Part shown: positions 1-9,148 of the stretch, one piece after another
Layout of the letters: each line of letters begins with the position of its first letter
How positions within the stretch are numbered: position 1 is the stretch's first letter
Assembly (NCBI RefSeq): GCF_000425105.1
Contig: NZ_AULD01000015.1
Location: forward strand, 1-64,000
From: Agrococcus lahaulensis DSM 17612
GTDB lineage: Bacteria > Actinomycetota > Actinomycetes > Actinomycetales > Microbacteriaceae
DNA: 64,000 nucleotides
Direction of reading: 5' to 3'
Position numbers and translations under genes: made by a program
Notes under the pieces: generated by a model
Databases searched by the model: none
The model's input: the letters and a program-made list of their open reading frames with translations, nothing else
Told to the model about the DNA's origin: nothing

Positions 1-223
1 GCTCAAGCCGCCGCACCCGCTCCGACTCGCTCGTCGAGGCGCCCTGCCGTTCGCCGGCGTCGATCTGAGCCTGCCGCACCCATCGGCGCAGCGACTCGGC
101 CCCGAAGCCGAGCCGTTTCGAGACCGTCTCGCACGCGGTCGTCAGGTTCGGGTACTCATCGAGATGGTCGAGCACGAGCCGGATCGCTCGCTGCTTCGTC
201 TCCTCCGGGATCTGCTTCGGCAT
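1..223 (-). CDS. IS3-family transposase OrfA (N-terminal part; continues beyond the window)
   Basis: This reads leftward from an ATG at 221-223, preceded by a GGAAGG ribosome-binding site. The protein begins MPKQIPEETKQRAIRLVLDH and continues into an HTH_Tnp_1-type helix-turn-helix, with SKRLGFGAESLRRWVRQAQ typical of the DNA-binding OrfA of IS3 elements. OrfA binds the terminal repeats and is joined to the OrfB integrase by programmed frameshifting in this family; orfB would lie to the left of the window. About 74 codons are visible and no stop is reached. The family assignment is firm; activity cannot be judged. Confidence 0.85.
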   Translation of the reverse strand, partial: MPKQIPEETKQRAIRLVLDHLDEYPNLTTACETVSKRLGFGAESLRRWVRQAQIDAGERQGASTSESERVRRLE

Positions 224-260
224 GATGACTATCTTCCTTCCAGACTCGAAAGGAACCGGC

Positions 261-280
261 ATCAAACCGGGGACGGTTCA
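261..280 (-). repeat. Terminal inverted repeat of the IS3 element
   Basis: Twenty bases reading TGAACCGTCCCCGGTTTGAT on the minus strand. They match the general pattern of IS3-family ends and fix the element boundary between 280 and 281. The partner repeat is outside the window. Confidence 0.65.
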
Positions 281-770
281 CTACCGGTTCGCGAACATGG
301 CAGGCGAACTCGACTACGTCACCATCGGCCGCTCCTATCCCGGCGTCGTGACCCCCAGCAGTAAGGGCGACTTCAAAGTGAACACCCGCCCGGTCGACGG
401 CGCGGGCTGGAACGACCACTTCTGGCACCTCAACGCCGCCCGCACGGCGACCGAGCCGATGCAAGACCGGACACGCTACGACCTGCGCTTTCGCATCACC
501 CCGCCCGAAGACGGCAGCGAACCGGAGCCGATGACTCTCGCCAGCCGGGCGCTCCACCACCGGTCGCTGCTGTTCACGCTCCGTGTCGGGTTCATCGGGG
601 ACCAGCCCGCCAGTATCTGGAAGTTCGAGGGAGCAAGCCCGTTCGCCCGCCCACACGCCGCCAACGACTACAACCGCGTCCAGCTCGACGCCCGCGGCAC
701 CGCGACCCTCACCCTGCGTGACGTCCACGGTGGCCTCTTCAACGGCTTCGCCTGGAGGTGGGACGCCTGA
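281..770 (+). pseudogene. Unidentified gene whose 5' end is replaced by the IS3 element
   Basis: An open plus-strand frame runs from the IS end to a TGA at 768-770, giving about 163 residues in register from YRFANMAGELDYVTIGRSYP to the C-terminal FNGFAWRWDA. The only start codons upstream in this frame (ATGATG at 222) lie inside the insertion sequence next to the OrfA start, so the native 5' end has been lost. The residual protein is rich in Trp, Phe and Arg and looks beta-rich, with no membrane segment. I do not recognise the family. It could still be expressed as an IS fusion from 222, but a broken remnant is the simpler reading. Confidence 0.55.
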
Positions 771-982
771 CCGAGGCCACAGGGTCTTCTCGAAAAGGCC
801 AGGTCATGAGATAATCACAGGTAGATCGCAGCGTCCGGTCGACGCGACACATGCTCCCGGCTGCATCGCCCCTCAGGCTCATGCCGCGCATGGCACCCGA
901 CCGACGTCAGTGCCTGGCGCTACGGTGAGGTTAACCCGCAACCCTAACTTAAGACGCGCCCCAGGCGCAGGAGACGAACCAC
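771..982 (+). promoter_or_regulatory. Leader region of the six-gene defence operon
   Basis: This 212-bp stretch between the truncated gene and hsdM has no convincing open frame. A ribosome-binding site AGGAGACG lies at about 969-976, just before the hsdM ATG at 983, and a TA-rich patch (TAACTTAAG) lies near 945. The operon has no other intergenic space, so its promoter should be here. I cannot point to a clear -35/-10 pair. Confidence 0.35.
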
Positions 983-2551
983 ATGGCACCGACCACCAAA
1001 GAAGGACAGCGCGCCGAACTGCACAAGACCATCTGGCGCATCGCGAACGACCTCCGCGGCTCCGTCGACGGCTGGGACTTCAAGTCGTACGTGCTCGGCA
1101 TGCTGTTCTACCGGTTCATCTCCGAGAACCTCACCGCCTACATCAACAAGAGCGAACGCGAAGCAGGCGACCCGAGCTTCGACTACGCCCAACTCGGCGA
1201 CGCCCAGGCAGAGTTCGGCCGCAAGGAGACGGTCGAGGAGAAGGGTTTCTATATCCTCCCGTCCGAGCTGTTCCAGAACGTCCGAAGGCGTGCTGCCAAC
1301 GACGCCAACCTCAACGAAACCCTCGCACGGGTCTTCAAGAACATCGAAGGCTCCGCCGTCGGCACCGACGCCGAAGACGACCTCAAAGGCCTGTTCGATG
1401 ACCTCGATGTCAACAGCTCGAAGCTCGGCGGCACTGTCGCCAAGCGCAACGAGAAGCTCGTCAAGCTGCTCGATGCGATCGGTGACCTGCCGCTGGGGAA
1501 CTTCGAAGACAACTCGATCGACCTCTTCGGTGACGCCTACGAGTACCTCATGCAGATGTATGCCTCCAGCGCCGGAAAGTCTGGTGGCGAGTACTACACG
1601 CCGCAGGAGGTCTCTGAACTCCTCGCCCGCATCACCGTGGTCGGCAAGACGAGCGTGAACAAGGTCTACGACCCCGCTGTCGGATCCGGGTCGCTGCTGC
1701 TGAAGTTCGCGAAGGTCCTCGGCAAAGACAACGTCCGTCAGGGCTTCTACGGCCAGGAGATCAACCTGACCACCTACAACCTCGCCCGCATCAACATGTT
1801 CCTGCACGATGTGAACTACGAGAAGTTCAACCTGGCCCACGGCGACACCCTCATCGACCCGGCGCACTGGGATGACGAGCCGTTCGAGGCCATCGTCTCC
1901 AACCCGCCGTATTCGATCAAGTGGGACGGCGACGCGAACCCGCTCCTGATCAACGACCCGCGCTTCGCGCCAGCCGGGGTGCTCGCACCGAAGTCGAAGG
2001 CCGACCTCGCGTTCACCATGCACATCCTGTCGTGGCTCGCCGTCAACGGCACCGCGGCGATCGTCGAGTTCCCCGGCGTGCTCTACCGAGGCGGAGCTGA
2101 GCGGAAGATCCGCAAATACCTCATCGATAACAACTATGTGGATGCTGTCATCCAGCTGCCGCCGGACTTGTTCTTCGGCACCACGATCGCAACCTGCATC
2201 ATCGTGCTCAAGAAATCCAAGACCGACAACTCTGTCCTCTTCATCGACGCATCCGCCGAGTTCAAACGCGTCGGCAACAAGAACAAACTCACCGAAGCCA
2301 ATCAGCAGCACATCCTCGACACCTTCACCACCCGCGAGGACGTCGACCATGTCGCCGCACTCGTGTCGAACGAAGACATCGCGGCCAACGACTACAACAT
2401 CGCCGTCTCCTCCTACGTCGAGCAAGAAGACACCCGCGAAGTTGTCGACATCACGGAACTGAACGCTGAGATAGCACGCATCGTCGCCCGCCAGGCAGAG
2501 TTGCGTACCTCCATCGACGAGATTGTCGCTGACCTGGAGGGCACGGCGTGA
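983..2551 (+). CDS. hsdM: Type I restriction-modification system DNA methyltransferase subunit HsdM
   Basis: This 522-residue protein is the modification subunit of a type I system. With HsdS it methylates adenine in the target sequence using S-adenosylmethionine. The N-terminal helical domain (HsdM_N, about residues 8-150) precedes an N6_Mtase domain with motif I DPAVGSGSLLLKF and catalytic motif IV NPPY, in SNPPYSIKW. Length is normal for the family. The start is an ATG with AGGAGACG upstream. The stop overlaps the next gene by four bases (GTGA), so HsdS is probably translated by coupling. It is the first gene of the defence operon, and base composition is lower in GC than the chromosomal genes after 12 kb. 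Confidence 0.96.
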   Translation: MAPTTKEGQRAELHKTIWRIANDLRGSVDGWDFKSYVLGMLFYRFISENLTAYINKSEREAGDPSFDYAQLGDAQAEFGRKETVEEKGFYILPSELFQNVRRRAANDANLNETLARVFKNIEGSAVGTDAEDDLKGLFDDLDVNSSKLGGTVAKRNEKLVKLLDAIGDLPLGNFEDNSIDLFGDAYEYLMQMYASSAGKSGGEYYTPQEVSELLARITVVGKTSVNKVYDPAVGSGSLLLKFAKVLGKDNVRQGFYGQEINLTTYNLARINMFLHDVNYEKFNLAHGDTLIDPAHWDDEPFEAIVSNPPYSIKWDGDANPLLINDPRFAPAGVLAPKSKADLAFTMHILSWLAVNGTAAIVEFPGVLYRGGAERKIRKYLIDNNYVDAVIQLPPDLFFGTTIATCIIVLKKSKTDNSVLFIDASAEFKRVGNKNKLTEANQQHILDTFTTREDVDHVAALVSNEDIAANDYNIAVSSYVEQEDTREVVDITELNAEIARIVARQAELRTSIDEIVADLEGTA

Positions 2552-3723
2552 GTCGCATCGACGAGCTGATTCACCAGCTATGCCCGGACGGGGTCGAGCT
2601 CAAGGCTCTAGGCAAGGTCGGCCAATTCATTCGAGGTAATGGCTTACAGAAAGTTGATCTTCGCGAGGAGGGTGTTCCCGCGGTCCACTACGGCCAGATC
2701 CACACCCACTACGGCGTATGGACAACCGAGACTAAGTCGTTCACTGACGGGGAGATCGCCGCGAAGCTACGTCACGCTCGACCAGGCGACCTGCTTATCG
2801 CGACGACCAGTGAAGACGACGATGCAGTCGCGAAAGCTACGGCGTGGCTCGGCAACACCGACGTTGTTCTGAGCGGTGATGCATACATCTACCGGCACGA
2901 CCTGGATCCAAAGTACGTGTCGTACTTCTTTCAGTCGACTTCATTCCAGGATCAGAAGCGCAGGTTTATCTCCGGCACGAAGGTTCGCCGAGTCTCGGGC
3001 GATTCATTGGCGAAGATCCAAATCCCCGTGCCGCCTCTCGAGGTGCAGCGGGAGATCGTGCGAGTACTGGATCAGTTCACTCAGCTGGAAGCGGAGCTGG
3101 AAGCGGAGCTGGAAGCGGAGCTGGAAGCCCGACGGCGGCAGTATGAGTACTACCGTGCCGTGTTGCTGAGCTCGTCAGATGACGCAGGCGTCCGGGACGT
3201 TTCGCTCGGTGAGATTATCCGGTTGAACTTTGGGGCGCGAATCACGAAGAAGGACAACGCAGGCACTATTTATCCAGTTTACGGGGGTGGCGGCGAGAGC
3301 TTCCGGACTAATGCTTTCAACCGCGAAGACGAATGGGTGATCTCGCGCTTTGCGATGTCCGCGAACTGCGTCAGGCGGGTTGCGGGCAAGTTCTGGATGC
3401 TTGACTCGGGCTTCACTTTCGATGTAACCGATGCATCCGTCGACAAGGACTTCGTGGGCCAGCTCCTCCTGAGTATGCAACCGACCATCTTCGCGACTTC
3501 GACGCAGTCTGCGCAGAAGAACATCGATGTGGACGGCTTCAAGCGCTTGCGTGTCCAGGTGCCCTCGCTCGAAACGCAGCGGCGGGTTGCTTTAGCGTTG
3601 GCGAGCTTCGACGGAATCGTGAATGACCTGTCCAGTGGTCTACCTGCCGAACTAAACGCGCGTCGCAAGCAGTACGAGTACTACCGCGACAAGCTTCTCA
3701 CCTTCGAGGAGGCTGCCGTATGA
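2548..3723 (+). CDS. hsdS: Type I restriction-modification system specificity subunit HsdS
   Basis: This 391-residue specificity subunit carries two target-recognition domains (about residues 1-175 and 215-350), each followed by a conserved coiled-coil spacer. The spacers are visibly duplicated: ELEARRRQYEYYRAVLL near residue 192 and ELNARRKQYEYYRDKLL near the C-terminus. The first contains three perfect 12-bp repeats encoding LEAE, placed like the TAEL repeats of EcoR124, which set the distance between the two half-sites. The start is a GTG overlapping the hsdM stop; the stop overlaps hsdR by four bases. The recognition domains are less GC-rich than neighbours, as is usual for exchanged specificity genes. 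The target sequence cannot be predicted by eye. Confidence 0.94.
   Translation: MSRIDELIHQLCPDGVELKALGKVGQFIRGNGLQKVDLREEGVPAVHYGQIHTHYGVWTTETKSFTDGEIAAKLRHARPGDLLIATTSEDDDAVAKATAWLGNTDVVLSGDAYIYRHDLDPKYVSYFFQSTSFQDQKRRFISGTKVRRVSGDSLAKIQIPVPPLEVQREIVRVLDQFTQLEAELEAELEAELEARRRQYEYYRAVLLSSSDDAGVRDVSLGEIIRLNFGARITKKDNAGTIYPVYGGGGESFRTNAFNREDEWVISRFAMSANCVRRVAGKFWMLDSGFTFDVTDASVDKDFVGQLLLSMQPTIFATSTQSAQKNIDVDGFKRLRVQVPSLETQRRVALALASFDGIVNDLSSGLPAELNARRKQYEYYRDKLLTFEEAAV
3085..3129 (+). repeat. 12-bp tandem repeat in the HsdS spacer
   Basis: CTGGAAGCGGAG occurs three times head to tail (3085-3096, 3097-3108, 3109-3120), followed by nine bases of a fourth copy that then diverges. Each copy encodes Leu-Glu-Ala-Glu, so gain or loss of a unit keeps the frame and lengthens or shortens the helix between the two recognition domains. 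Confidence 0.95.
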
Positions 3724-6700
3724 GTGATCTAGCTCCTCGGAAGTACGATCCGATCGCGGTGTCGTCTGAGAGCACGGTTGTTGCTGAGTACATTCCTGAC
3801 GCGGCTGGTGCTGGGTCGTATCAGTCGGAGGCGGAGCTTGAGCGTGAGCTGATCCGGCTGCTTGAGTCGCAGGCGTACGAGTATCTGCCGATCACATCGG
3901 AGGCGCAGCTGGTCGCGAATCTGCGTACCCAGCTTGAAGTGCTGAACTCGGTGACGTTCTCCGATGCTGAGTGGGATCAGTTCTTCTCGGAGCGGATAGC
4001 GGGCGCGAACGACGGCATCGTCGAAAAGACCGTCCGTATCCAGGAAGACCACGTTCAGCTGCTGAAGCGTGATGACGGTTCGGTGAAGAACATCCTGTTG
4101 ATCGATAAGCAGAACATTCACAACAACCGTCTGCAGGTGATCAACCAGTATGAGATCGGTCAGGGCGAGGGAGGCTCCGCGCGGTCGAACCGGTATGACG
4201 TGACGGTACTCGTCAACGGCCTGCCGATGGTGCACATCGAGTTGAAGCGTCGCGGCGTGGATATTCGTGAGGCGTTCAACCAGATCGACCGGTACCAGCG
4301 CGACAGTTTCTGGGCGGGCTCTGGGCTCTTCGAGTACGTGCAGCTGTTCGTCATTTCGAACGGCACGTTGACCAAGTACTACTCGAACACCACTCGTCGC
4401 CAGCACCTGAGTGAGGCGGCTGGTTCCAAGCGGGTGCGGAAGACGTCGAACAGTTTCGAGTTCACGTCGTGGTGGGCGGATGCGCAGAATAAGCCGATCC
4501 AGGATCTGTCGGCGTTTGCGAAGACGTTCTTTGCGAAGCACTCGCTGCTCAACATCCTGACGAAGTACTGCGTGCTGACCGCCGACCGGATGTTGCTCGT
4601 GATGCGCCCCTACCAGATCGTCGCGACCGAGCGGATCCTGCAGAAGATCGAGATTTCCACCAACTACAAGACCCTCGGCACTGTCGCCGCGGGCGGCTAC
4701 GTGTGGCACACGACCGGGTCTGGCAAGACCCTGACCTCGTTCAAGGCTGCGCAGCTCGCCTCGAAGCTGCCGAGCGTGGACAAGGTGCTGTTCGTGGTAG
4801 ATCGTAAGGATCTCGATTACCAGACGATGCGGGAGTATGACCGGTTCGAGAAGGGTGCGGCGAACTCAAACACCTCGACCAAGGTGCTCAAGAAGCAGCT
4901 CGAAAACCCGGGTGCGCGGATCATCATCACGACGATCCAGAAACTCTCGACATTCATCGCCGCGAACAAGGGGCATGCGATTTACGACGGGCATGTCGTG
5001 ATAATCTTCGACGAGTGCCACCGGTCGCAGTTCGGTGATATGCACACCGCGATCACGAAGGCGTTCAGGCGGTACAACCTGTTCGGTTTCACAGGTACTC
5101 CGATCTTCTCCGCCAACTCCGGCAGTGGCGGGAACCCGCAGTTGAAGACCACTGAACAGGCGTTCGGGGAGAAGCTGCACACGTACACGATCGTCGATGC
5201 GATCACGGACAAGAACGTGCTGCCGTTCCGGATCGACTACGTCAACACCATCAAGGTCGGCAATGTCATCGACAAGCAGGTCTCGGCGATCGACACCGAA
5301 AAGGCGCTCCTCGCACCGGAGCGAATCAGCGAGATCGTGAAGTACACGCTCGAGCACTTCGATCAGAAGACCAAGCGTGCTGAGCACTACACGCTCGGTG
5401 AGCGTCGCGTGCGTGGCTTCAACGCGCTGTTCGCGACCGCATCCATCGAGGCCGCCCGAACGTACTACAACCACTTCCAACTGCAGCAGGAAGGCCTGCC
5501 ATCAGACAAGCGACTGAAGATCGGCCTGATCTACTCGTACGGTGCGAACGATGCTGTCGAAGATGGCGCGCTCGATGAAGAGGGCTTCGACACCGGTGCG
5601 CTGAGTATGGACGCGCGGTCGTTCCTCGAAGATGCGATCCAGGACTACAACGACATGTTCGGCACGTCGTTTGACACTTCCGCCGACCGGTTCCAGAACT
5701 ACTACAAGGACCTCTCGCTCAAGCTCAAGACCCGCGAGATCGACCTGGTCATCGTCGTAAACATGTTCCTCACCGGCTTTGACGCGACCACGATGAACAC
5801 CCTGTTCGTCGACAAGAACCTGCGCGCGCACGGGCTCATCCAGGCGTACTCACGCACCAACCGCATCCTCAACTCCGTCAAGACATACGGCAACATCGTC
5901 AGCTTCCGCGACCTCGAAGAAGAGACCAACGACGCGATCGCACTGTTCGGCAACAAGGACGCTCGCGGTGTGGTGCTTCTCAAGCCGTACAGCGAGTACT
6001 ACAACGACTACGCCGAGAAGGTCACCGAGTTACTGAACGCTTTCCCACTCGGGGAGCAGATCATCGGCGAGGCTGCTCAGAAGGAGTTCATCAAGCTGTT
6101 CGGCGCGATCCTGCGCCTGCAGAACATCCTGACTTCGTTCGACGAGTTCGAGGGGTCTGCCCTGCTGACCGATCGTCAGGGTCAGGACTACCGCAGTGTC
6201 TACCTCGACCTGTATGCGGAGTTCCGCAAGGACAAGGACGCCGACAAGGAACAGATCAACGACGACGTCGTCTTCGAGATCGAGCTGATCAAGCAGGTCG
6301 AGATCAACGTCGACTACATCCTCATGCTCGTCCAGAAGTACCGGGATGAACGCGGCGATGGTGATGACAAGGAAATCCGCGCCGAGATCACCCGCGCCGT
6401 TGACGCCAGCCCGACCCTGCGCAACAAGAAAGACCTCATCGAAGACTTCGTCGACTCCCTCTCCGTGGACGGGGAAATTGACCAGGAATGGCGCGCCTTC
6501 ATCGCAGCCAAGCGCGAAGCCGAACTCGAGACGATCATCAACGAGGAGAACCTTCGTCCCGACGAGACCCGCGTCTTTGTCGAAACTGCGTTCCGCGACG
6601 GACAGATCCGCACCAGCGGCACCGCGATCACGAAGGTACTGCCTCCAGCGTCGAGGTTCTCCGCTGACGGTGGCCATGGCGAGAAGAAGCAACGCGTGAT

Positions 6701-6761
6701 TCAGAAGCTCGGTGCTTTCTTCGAGCGGTTTTTCGGGCTGAGCGCCGGGGGTGGCGACTGA
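3720..6761 (+). CDS. hsdR: Type I restriction-modification system endonuclease/translocase subunit HsdR
   Basis: This 1013-residue motor and nuclease subunit has the expected order. An N-terminal PD-(D/E)xK nuclease (HSDR_N) contains the E-x-K element in MVHIELKRRG, near residue 175. Two helicase domains follow, with Walker A TGSGKTLTSF (near residue 333), a DEAD-type box DECHRSQFG (near 430), motif III-like GFTGTPIF, and motif VI QAYSRTNRI (near 710). A C-terminal helical region contacts the methylase core. It translocates DNA with ATP and cuts unmodified DNA. The ATG overlaps the hsdS stop by four bases, and the TGA shares one base with the next ATG. Length is normal and no key motif is missing. 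Confidence 0.96.
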   Translation: MSDLAPRKYDPIAVSSESTVVAEYIPDAAGAGSYQSEAELERELIRLLESQAYEYLPITSEAQLVANLRTQLEVLNSVTFSDAEWDQFFSERIAGANDGIVEKTVRIQEDHVQLLKRDDGSVKNILLIDKQNIHNNRLQVINQYEIGQGEGGSARSNRYDVTVLVNGLPMVHIELKRRGVDIREAFNQIDRYQRDSFWAGSGLFEYVQLFVISNGTLTKYYSNTTRRQHLSEAAGSKRVRKTSNSFEFTSWWADAQNKPIQDLSAFAKTFFAKHSLLNILTKYCVLTADRMLLVMRPYQIVATERILQKIEISTNYKTLGTVAAGGYVWHTTGSGKTLTSFKAAQLASKLPSVDKVLFVVDRKDLDYQTMREYDRFEKGAANSNTSTKVLKKQLENPGARIIITTIQKLSTFIAANKGHAIYDGHVVIIFDECHRSQFGDMHTAITKAFRRYNLFGFTGTPIFSANSGSGGNPQLKTTEQAFGEKLHTYTIVDAITDKNVLPFRIDYVNTIKVGNVIDKQVSAIDTEKALLAPERISEIVKYTLEHFDQKTKRAEHYTLGERRVRGFNALFATASIEAARTYYNHFQLQQEGLPSDKRLKIGLIYSYGANDAVEDGALDEEGFDTGALSMDARSFLEDAIQDYNDMFGTSFDTSADRFQNYYKDLSLKLKTREIDLVIVVNMFLTGFDATTMNTLFVDKNLRAHGLIQAYSRTNRILNSVKTYGNIVSFRDLEEETNDAIALFGNKDARGVVLLKPYSEYYNDYAEKVTELLNAFPLGEQIIGEAAQKEFIKLFGAILRLQNILTSFDEFEGSALLTDRQGQDYRSVYLDLYAEFRKDKDADKEQINDDVVFEIELIKQVEINVDYILMLVQKYRDERGDGDDKEIRAEITRAVDASPTLRNKKDLIEDFVDSLSVDGEIDQEWRAFIAAKREAELETIINEENLRPDETRVFVETAFRDGQIRTSGTAITKVLPPASRFSADGGHGEKKQRVIQKLGAFFERFFGLSAGGGD

Positions 6762-9148
6762 TGCTGAAGCGAATCGAGTGGATGAAGGACTGTGGGTTCT
6801 TCGAGAATTACCAGTGGGACTCGACGCTGCCTGATCTTGCACGCATCAACGTCATCTATGGCCCGAACGGTACAGGCAAGACCTCGCTGGCCGGGGCCTT
6901 TGACGGGCTACGAAATGCGGCAGACGCAGAAGGTTTTCGACGTCTCTCTGTGTTAATTGACGACGGCGTAGCACGAACAACCCACGGCAGTGATGATGAT
7001 CTCTTCGATCGCGTCCACGTCTTCAGTGAGGCTTATGTCGCCCGTAGCCATAACTTCACCGCGGGTAACGCTGAAATGCCCGCCATTCTGACACTCGGAG
7101 AGAAACCCGCCGACGCAGAGCGGCAGCTTGAAAAGCTCCAAGAGGAGCTGGCGAGCAAACTTAGGGAACGTGAAGACCAAACGAAGATCGAGCGCGACGC
7201 CAACCATGCCATCAATACTGCGTACGGCACCGTGTCCCAGCAGGTCGTTGACGCCGCAAGTAAAGCCGGTGGTCGGTGGCATTCGAGGAGCAACTTCAGC
7301 GCTGGTATGGTGCGTAACGCCTTCGCAGGATCTCACGCTGCCTGGAGACTACTCACTGAGCAGGAGCTGCAGAACAATATCGGAGTCGTTAACTCCGACA
7401 AGGCCGATGCGATACCCGAGAATCAGCTTACGGTTGCCGCACCTGATGGGCTGCGCCAACGTCTGGCGATTGCGCTTTCCACAACCCCAACGACCATCAT
7501 CCTCGACACGTTGGAAGCCCATCCAGATGCGACGAGTTGGGTCGATGAAGGACGGCATCTCCACGGCGGCGTCGAGACCTGCATCTTCTGTGGCGCTCCG
7601 CTTTCTGACGAGCGGCGCACCCTCATTGACCAGCACTTCTCTGATGCCGTTCAGCGTCTGCAGTCGGATCTCCACTCCGCGGTCACTGACCTTCGAGCCG
7701 TAACAACTTCTGTAGACGCTGCGATTGCAGGTCTCCCAAGCAAGGGTCTCTTCTTCGGAGACCTCCGGCCACGCTACGACGAGGCGAACATCGAGGTTCG
7801 GACGGAACTGACAGCCCTCAAGTCCTGGGCGACCGAAGTACTGGCAAGAGCCGAGACGAAGCTAAACAACGTCCTGTGCCCAGTGGATACGGTCGTAGCG
7901 GAGCCACCAACAGTGTCGGCGACGGCAATGCTCAGGCTCAGAACTGAGCACAACGACCGTGTCAGCCAGCACGACCAACTGGTCCAGGCGGCAGCACAGG
8001 CAATCGAACTGCACTACCTGAAGGCGTCGGAGTCGAGCGTCAGCGACAACTCTGCCAAGTCCACCAAAGCCAAGACTACGGGTGAGGCTCTCGACGAGAC
8101 GATTGCTGGAATCCGTTCCGACATCGCCTCGCTCGAAACCGTTGACGGTGACCCGATGCCGAGTGCGAAGATTCTCACTGACGAGGTGACGCGACTGCTC
8201 GGTCGCAACGAGCTCAAGTTCGAGTTGGTGGACGGGCGTTACCGAGTCACCCGTGACGGGCAGCCTGCTCAGGGACTGAGTCTCGGCGAGCGAACCGCCA
8301 TCACGCTGATTCACTTCCTGGAGCAAGTCGCCAAGTTCGACTCGTCAAAGGGGAAGCCCATTGTGATCATCGACGACCCCGTCTCGAGCCTCGATAGCGA
8401 CATCTTTATGGGGGTCTCCACCTATATTTGGACTGAGACGATCGTGAAGGATCACGTCGCCCAGCTATTCCTGCTCTCGCACAACTTCGAGCTGTTCCGC
8501 CAGTGGGATATACAGATTGAGGCCCTACACAACAGCGGCAAGATGGAAGACGGTCGCAAGTTCAGGGACGTCTATCCGACCGAGTTCTACGAGATTCGCT
8601 CACGGCATCTAACGCAAGGCGGTACGACGAAGCGGCGTCCGGTGCTTGCAAAGTGGCCGCCATCAGAGCGAGCACGCAAGATGATTCGCTCGACTTATCA
8701 CCATGCATTCATGGCTCTGGCCGATGCACGGCTCCAGCTTGCCGAAGACGACTCCATGGAGAACCGGCTTGACGCTCAGTTGCTATTTCCGAACGTCATT
8801 CGGCGGGTTCTCGAGAGTTTCCTTGCATTCAAGCATCCCGAGTGGGTCGGCAATCTCAATAGTGCGATGCGGAAGTCGGCTGACCTGCTGCGAGCGGCGG
8901 GCTATCAGGGCGACGCGGACGCGCTTCGCCTTCGACTTACGAGATACGCTCACGCCTATTCGCACAGCGAGTCGCCGGCAACCGATATCACGGTCAGCCC
9001 CGACGAGGTTGCATCCGCTATCGCTTCGGTGTTCGAGTTCATGCACTGTTTGGACGAAGCTCACTTCGCCGGGCTTTGCGAGGTCACTGGCATCTTGCCA
9101 ACAGTCTTACTGCCTCCCGTGCCGCAGGTGGCGGAGGAAGTCTCGTGA
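6761..9148 (+). CDS. PrrC/RloC-like ABC-type ATPase (AAA_13 family), possible anticodon nuclease
   Basis: This 795-residue protein has a split ABC ATPase: Walker A GPNGTGKT (34-41), signature LSLGE (506-510), Walker B PIVIIDDPVSSLD (533-545) and an H-loop histidine at 574. Between the halves is a long charged, probably coiled-coil section carrying a CxxC pair (Cys274/Cys277 in CIFCG), as in Rad50-like hooks. After the ATPase, RRVLE (681-685) gives an R-x3-E pair and RYAHAYSHS provides His731/His735, resembling the R-E-H catalytic set of PrrC/RloC. In E. coli, PrrC is held inactive by a type I Hsd complex and cuts tRNA-Lys when phage disables it. The start overlaps hsdR by one base. Nuclease activity is inferred; this E-to-H spacing (46) is longer than I recall for PrrC, so another AAA_13 defence ATPase is possible. 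Confidence 0.7.
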   Translation: MLKRIEWMKDCGFFENYQWDSTLPDLARINVIYGPNGTGKTSLAGAFDGLRNAADAEGFRRLSVLIDDGVARTTHGSDDDLFDRVHVFSEAYVARSHNFTAGNAEMPAILTLGEKPADAERQLEKLQEELASKLREREDQTKIERDANHAINTAYGTVSQQVVDAASKAGGRWHSRSNFSAGMVRNAFAGSHAAWRLLTEQELQNNIGVVNSDKADAIPENQLTVAAPDGLRQRLAIALSTTPTTIILDTLEAHPDATSWVDEGRHLHGGVETCIFCGAPLSDERRTLIDQHFSDAVQRLQSDLHSAVTDLRAVTTSVDAAIAGLPSKGLFFGDLRPRYDEANIEVRTELTALKSWATEVLARAETKLNNVLCPVDTVVAEPPTVSATAMLRLRTEHNDRVSQHDQLVQAAAQAIELHYLKASESSVSDNSAKSTKAKTTGEALDETIAGIRSDIASLETVDGDPMPSAKILTDEVTRLLGRNELKFELVDGRYRVTRDGQPAQGLSLGERTAITLIHFLEQVAKFDSSKGKPIVIIDDPVSSLDSDIFMGVSTYIWTETIVKDHVAQLFLLSHNFELFRQWDIQIEALHNSGKMEDGRKFRDVYPTEFYEIRSRHLTQGGTTKRRPVLAKWPPSERARKMIRSTYHHAFMALADARLQLAEDDSMENRLDAQLLFPNVIRRVLESFLAFKHPEWVGNLNSAMRKSADLLRAAGYQGDADALRLRLTRYAHAYSHSESPATDITVSPDEVASAIASVFEFMHCLDEAHFAGLCEVTGILPTVLLPPVPQVAEEVS

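Larger units (their letters stand above)
1..280 (-). mobile_element. IS3-family insertion sequence, left part cut by the window edge
   Basis: The element enters from the left edge and ends at 280. The end is read from the terminal repeat: on the minus strand, inward from 280, the sequence begins TGAACCGTCCCCGGTTTGAT, which fits the TGAACC-type ends of many actinobacterial IS3 elements. The start codon of the OrfA transposase follows 57 bases inside this end, as expected for the family. The orfB part and the other terminal repeat lie outside the window, so completeness and any target duplication cannot be judged. Confidence 0.72.

Noticed and set aside
944-2425. Long minus-strand open frame opposite hsdM
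   Set aside because: hsdM has full family motifs on the plus strand; the opposite frame has no recognisable domain and low-complexity composition.
9076-9144. Upstream extension of the patatin gene
   Set aside because: It would lie wholly inside the ATPase gene; the GTG at 9145 forms the same four-base overlap as the other operon junctions and begins right before the patatin fold.
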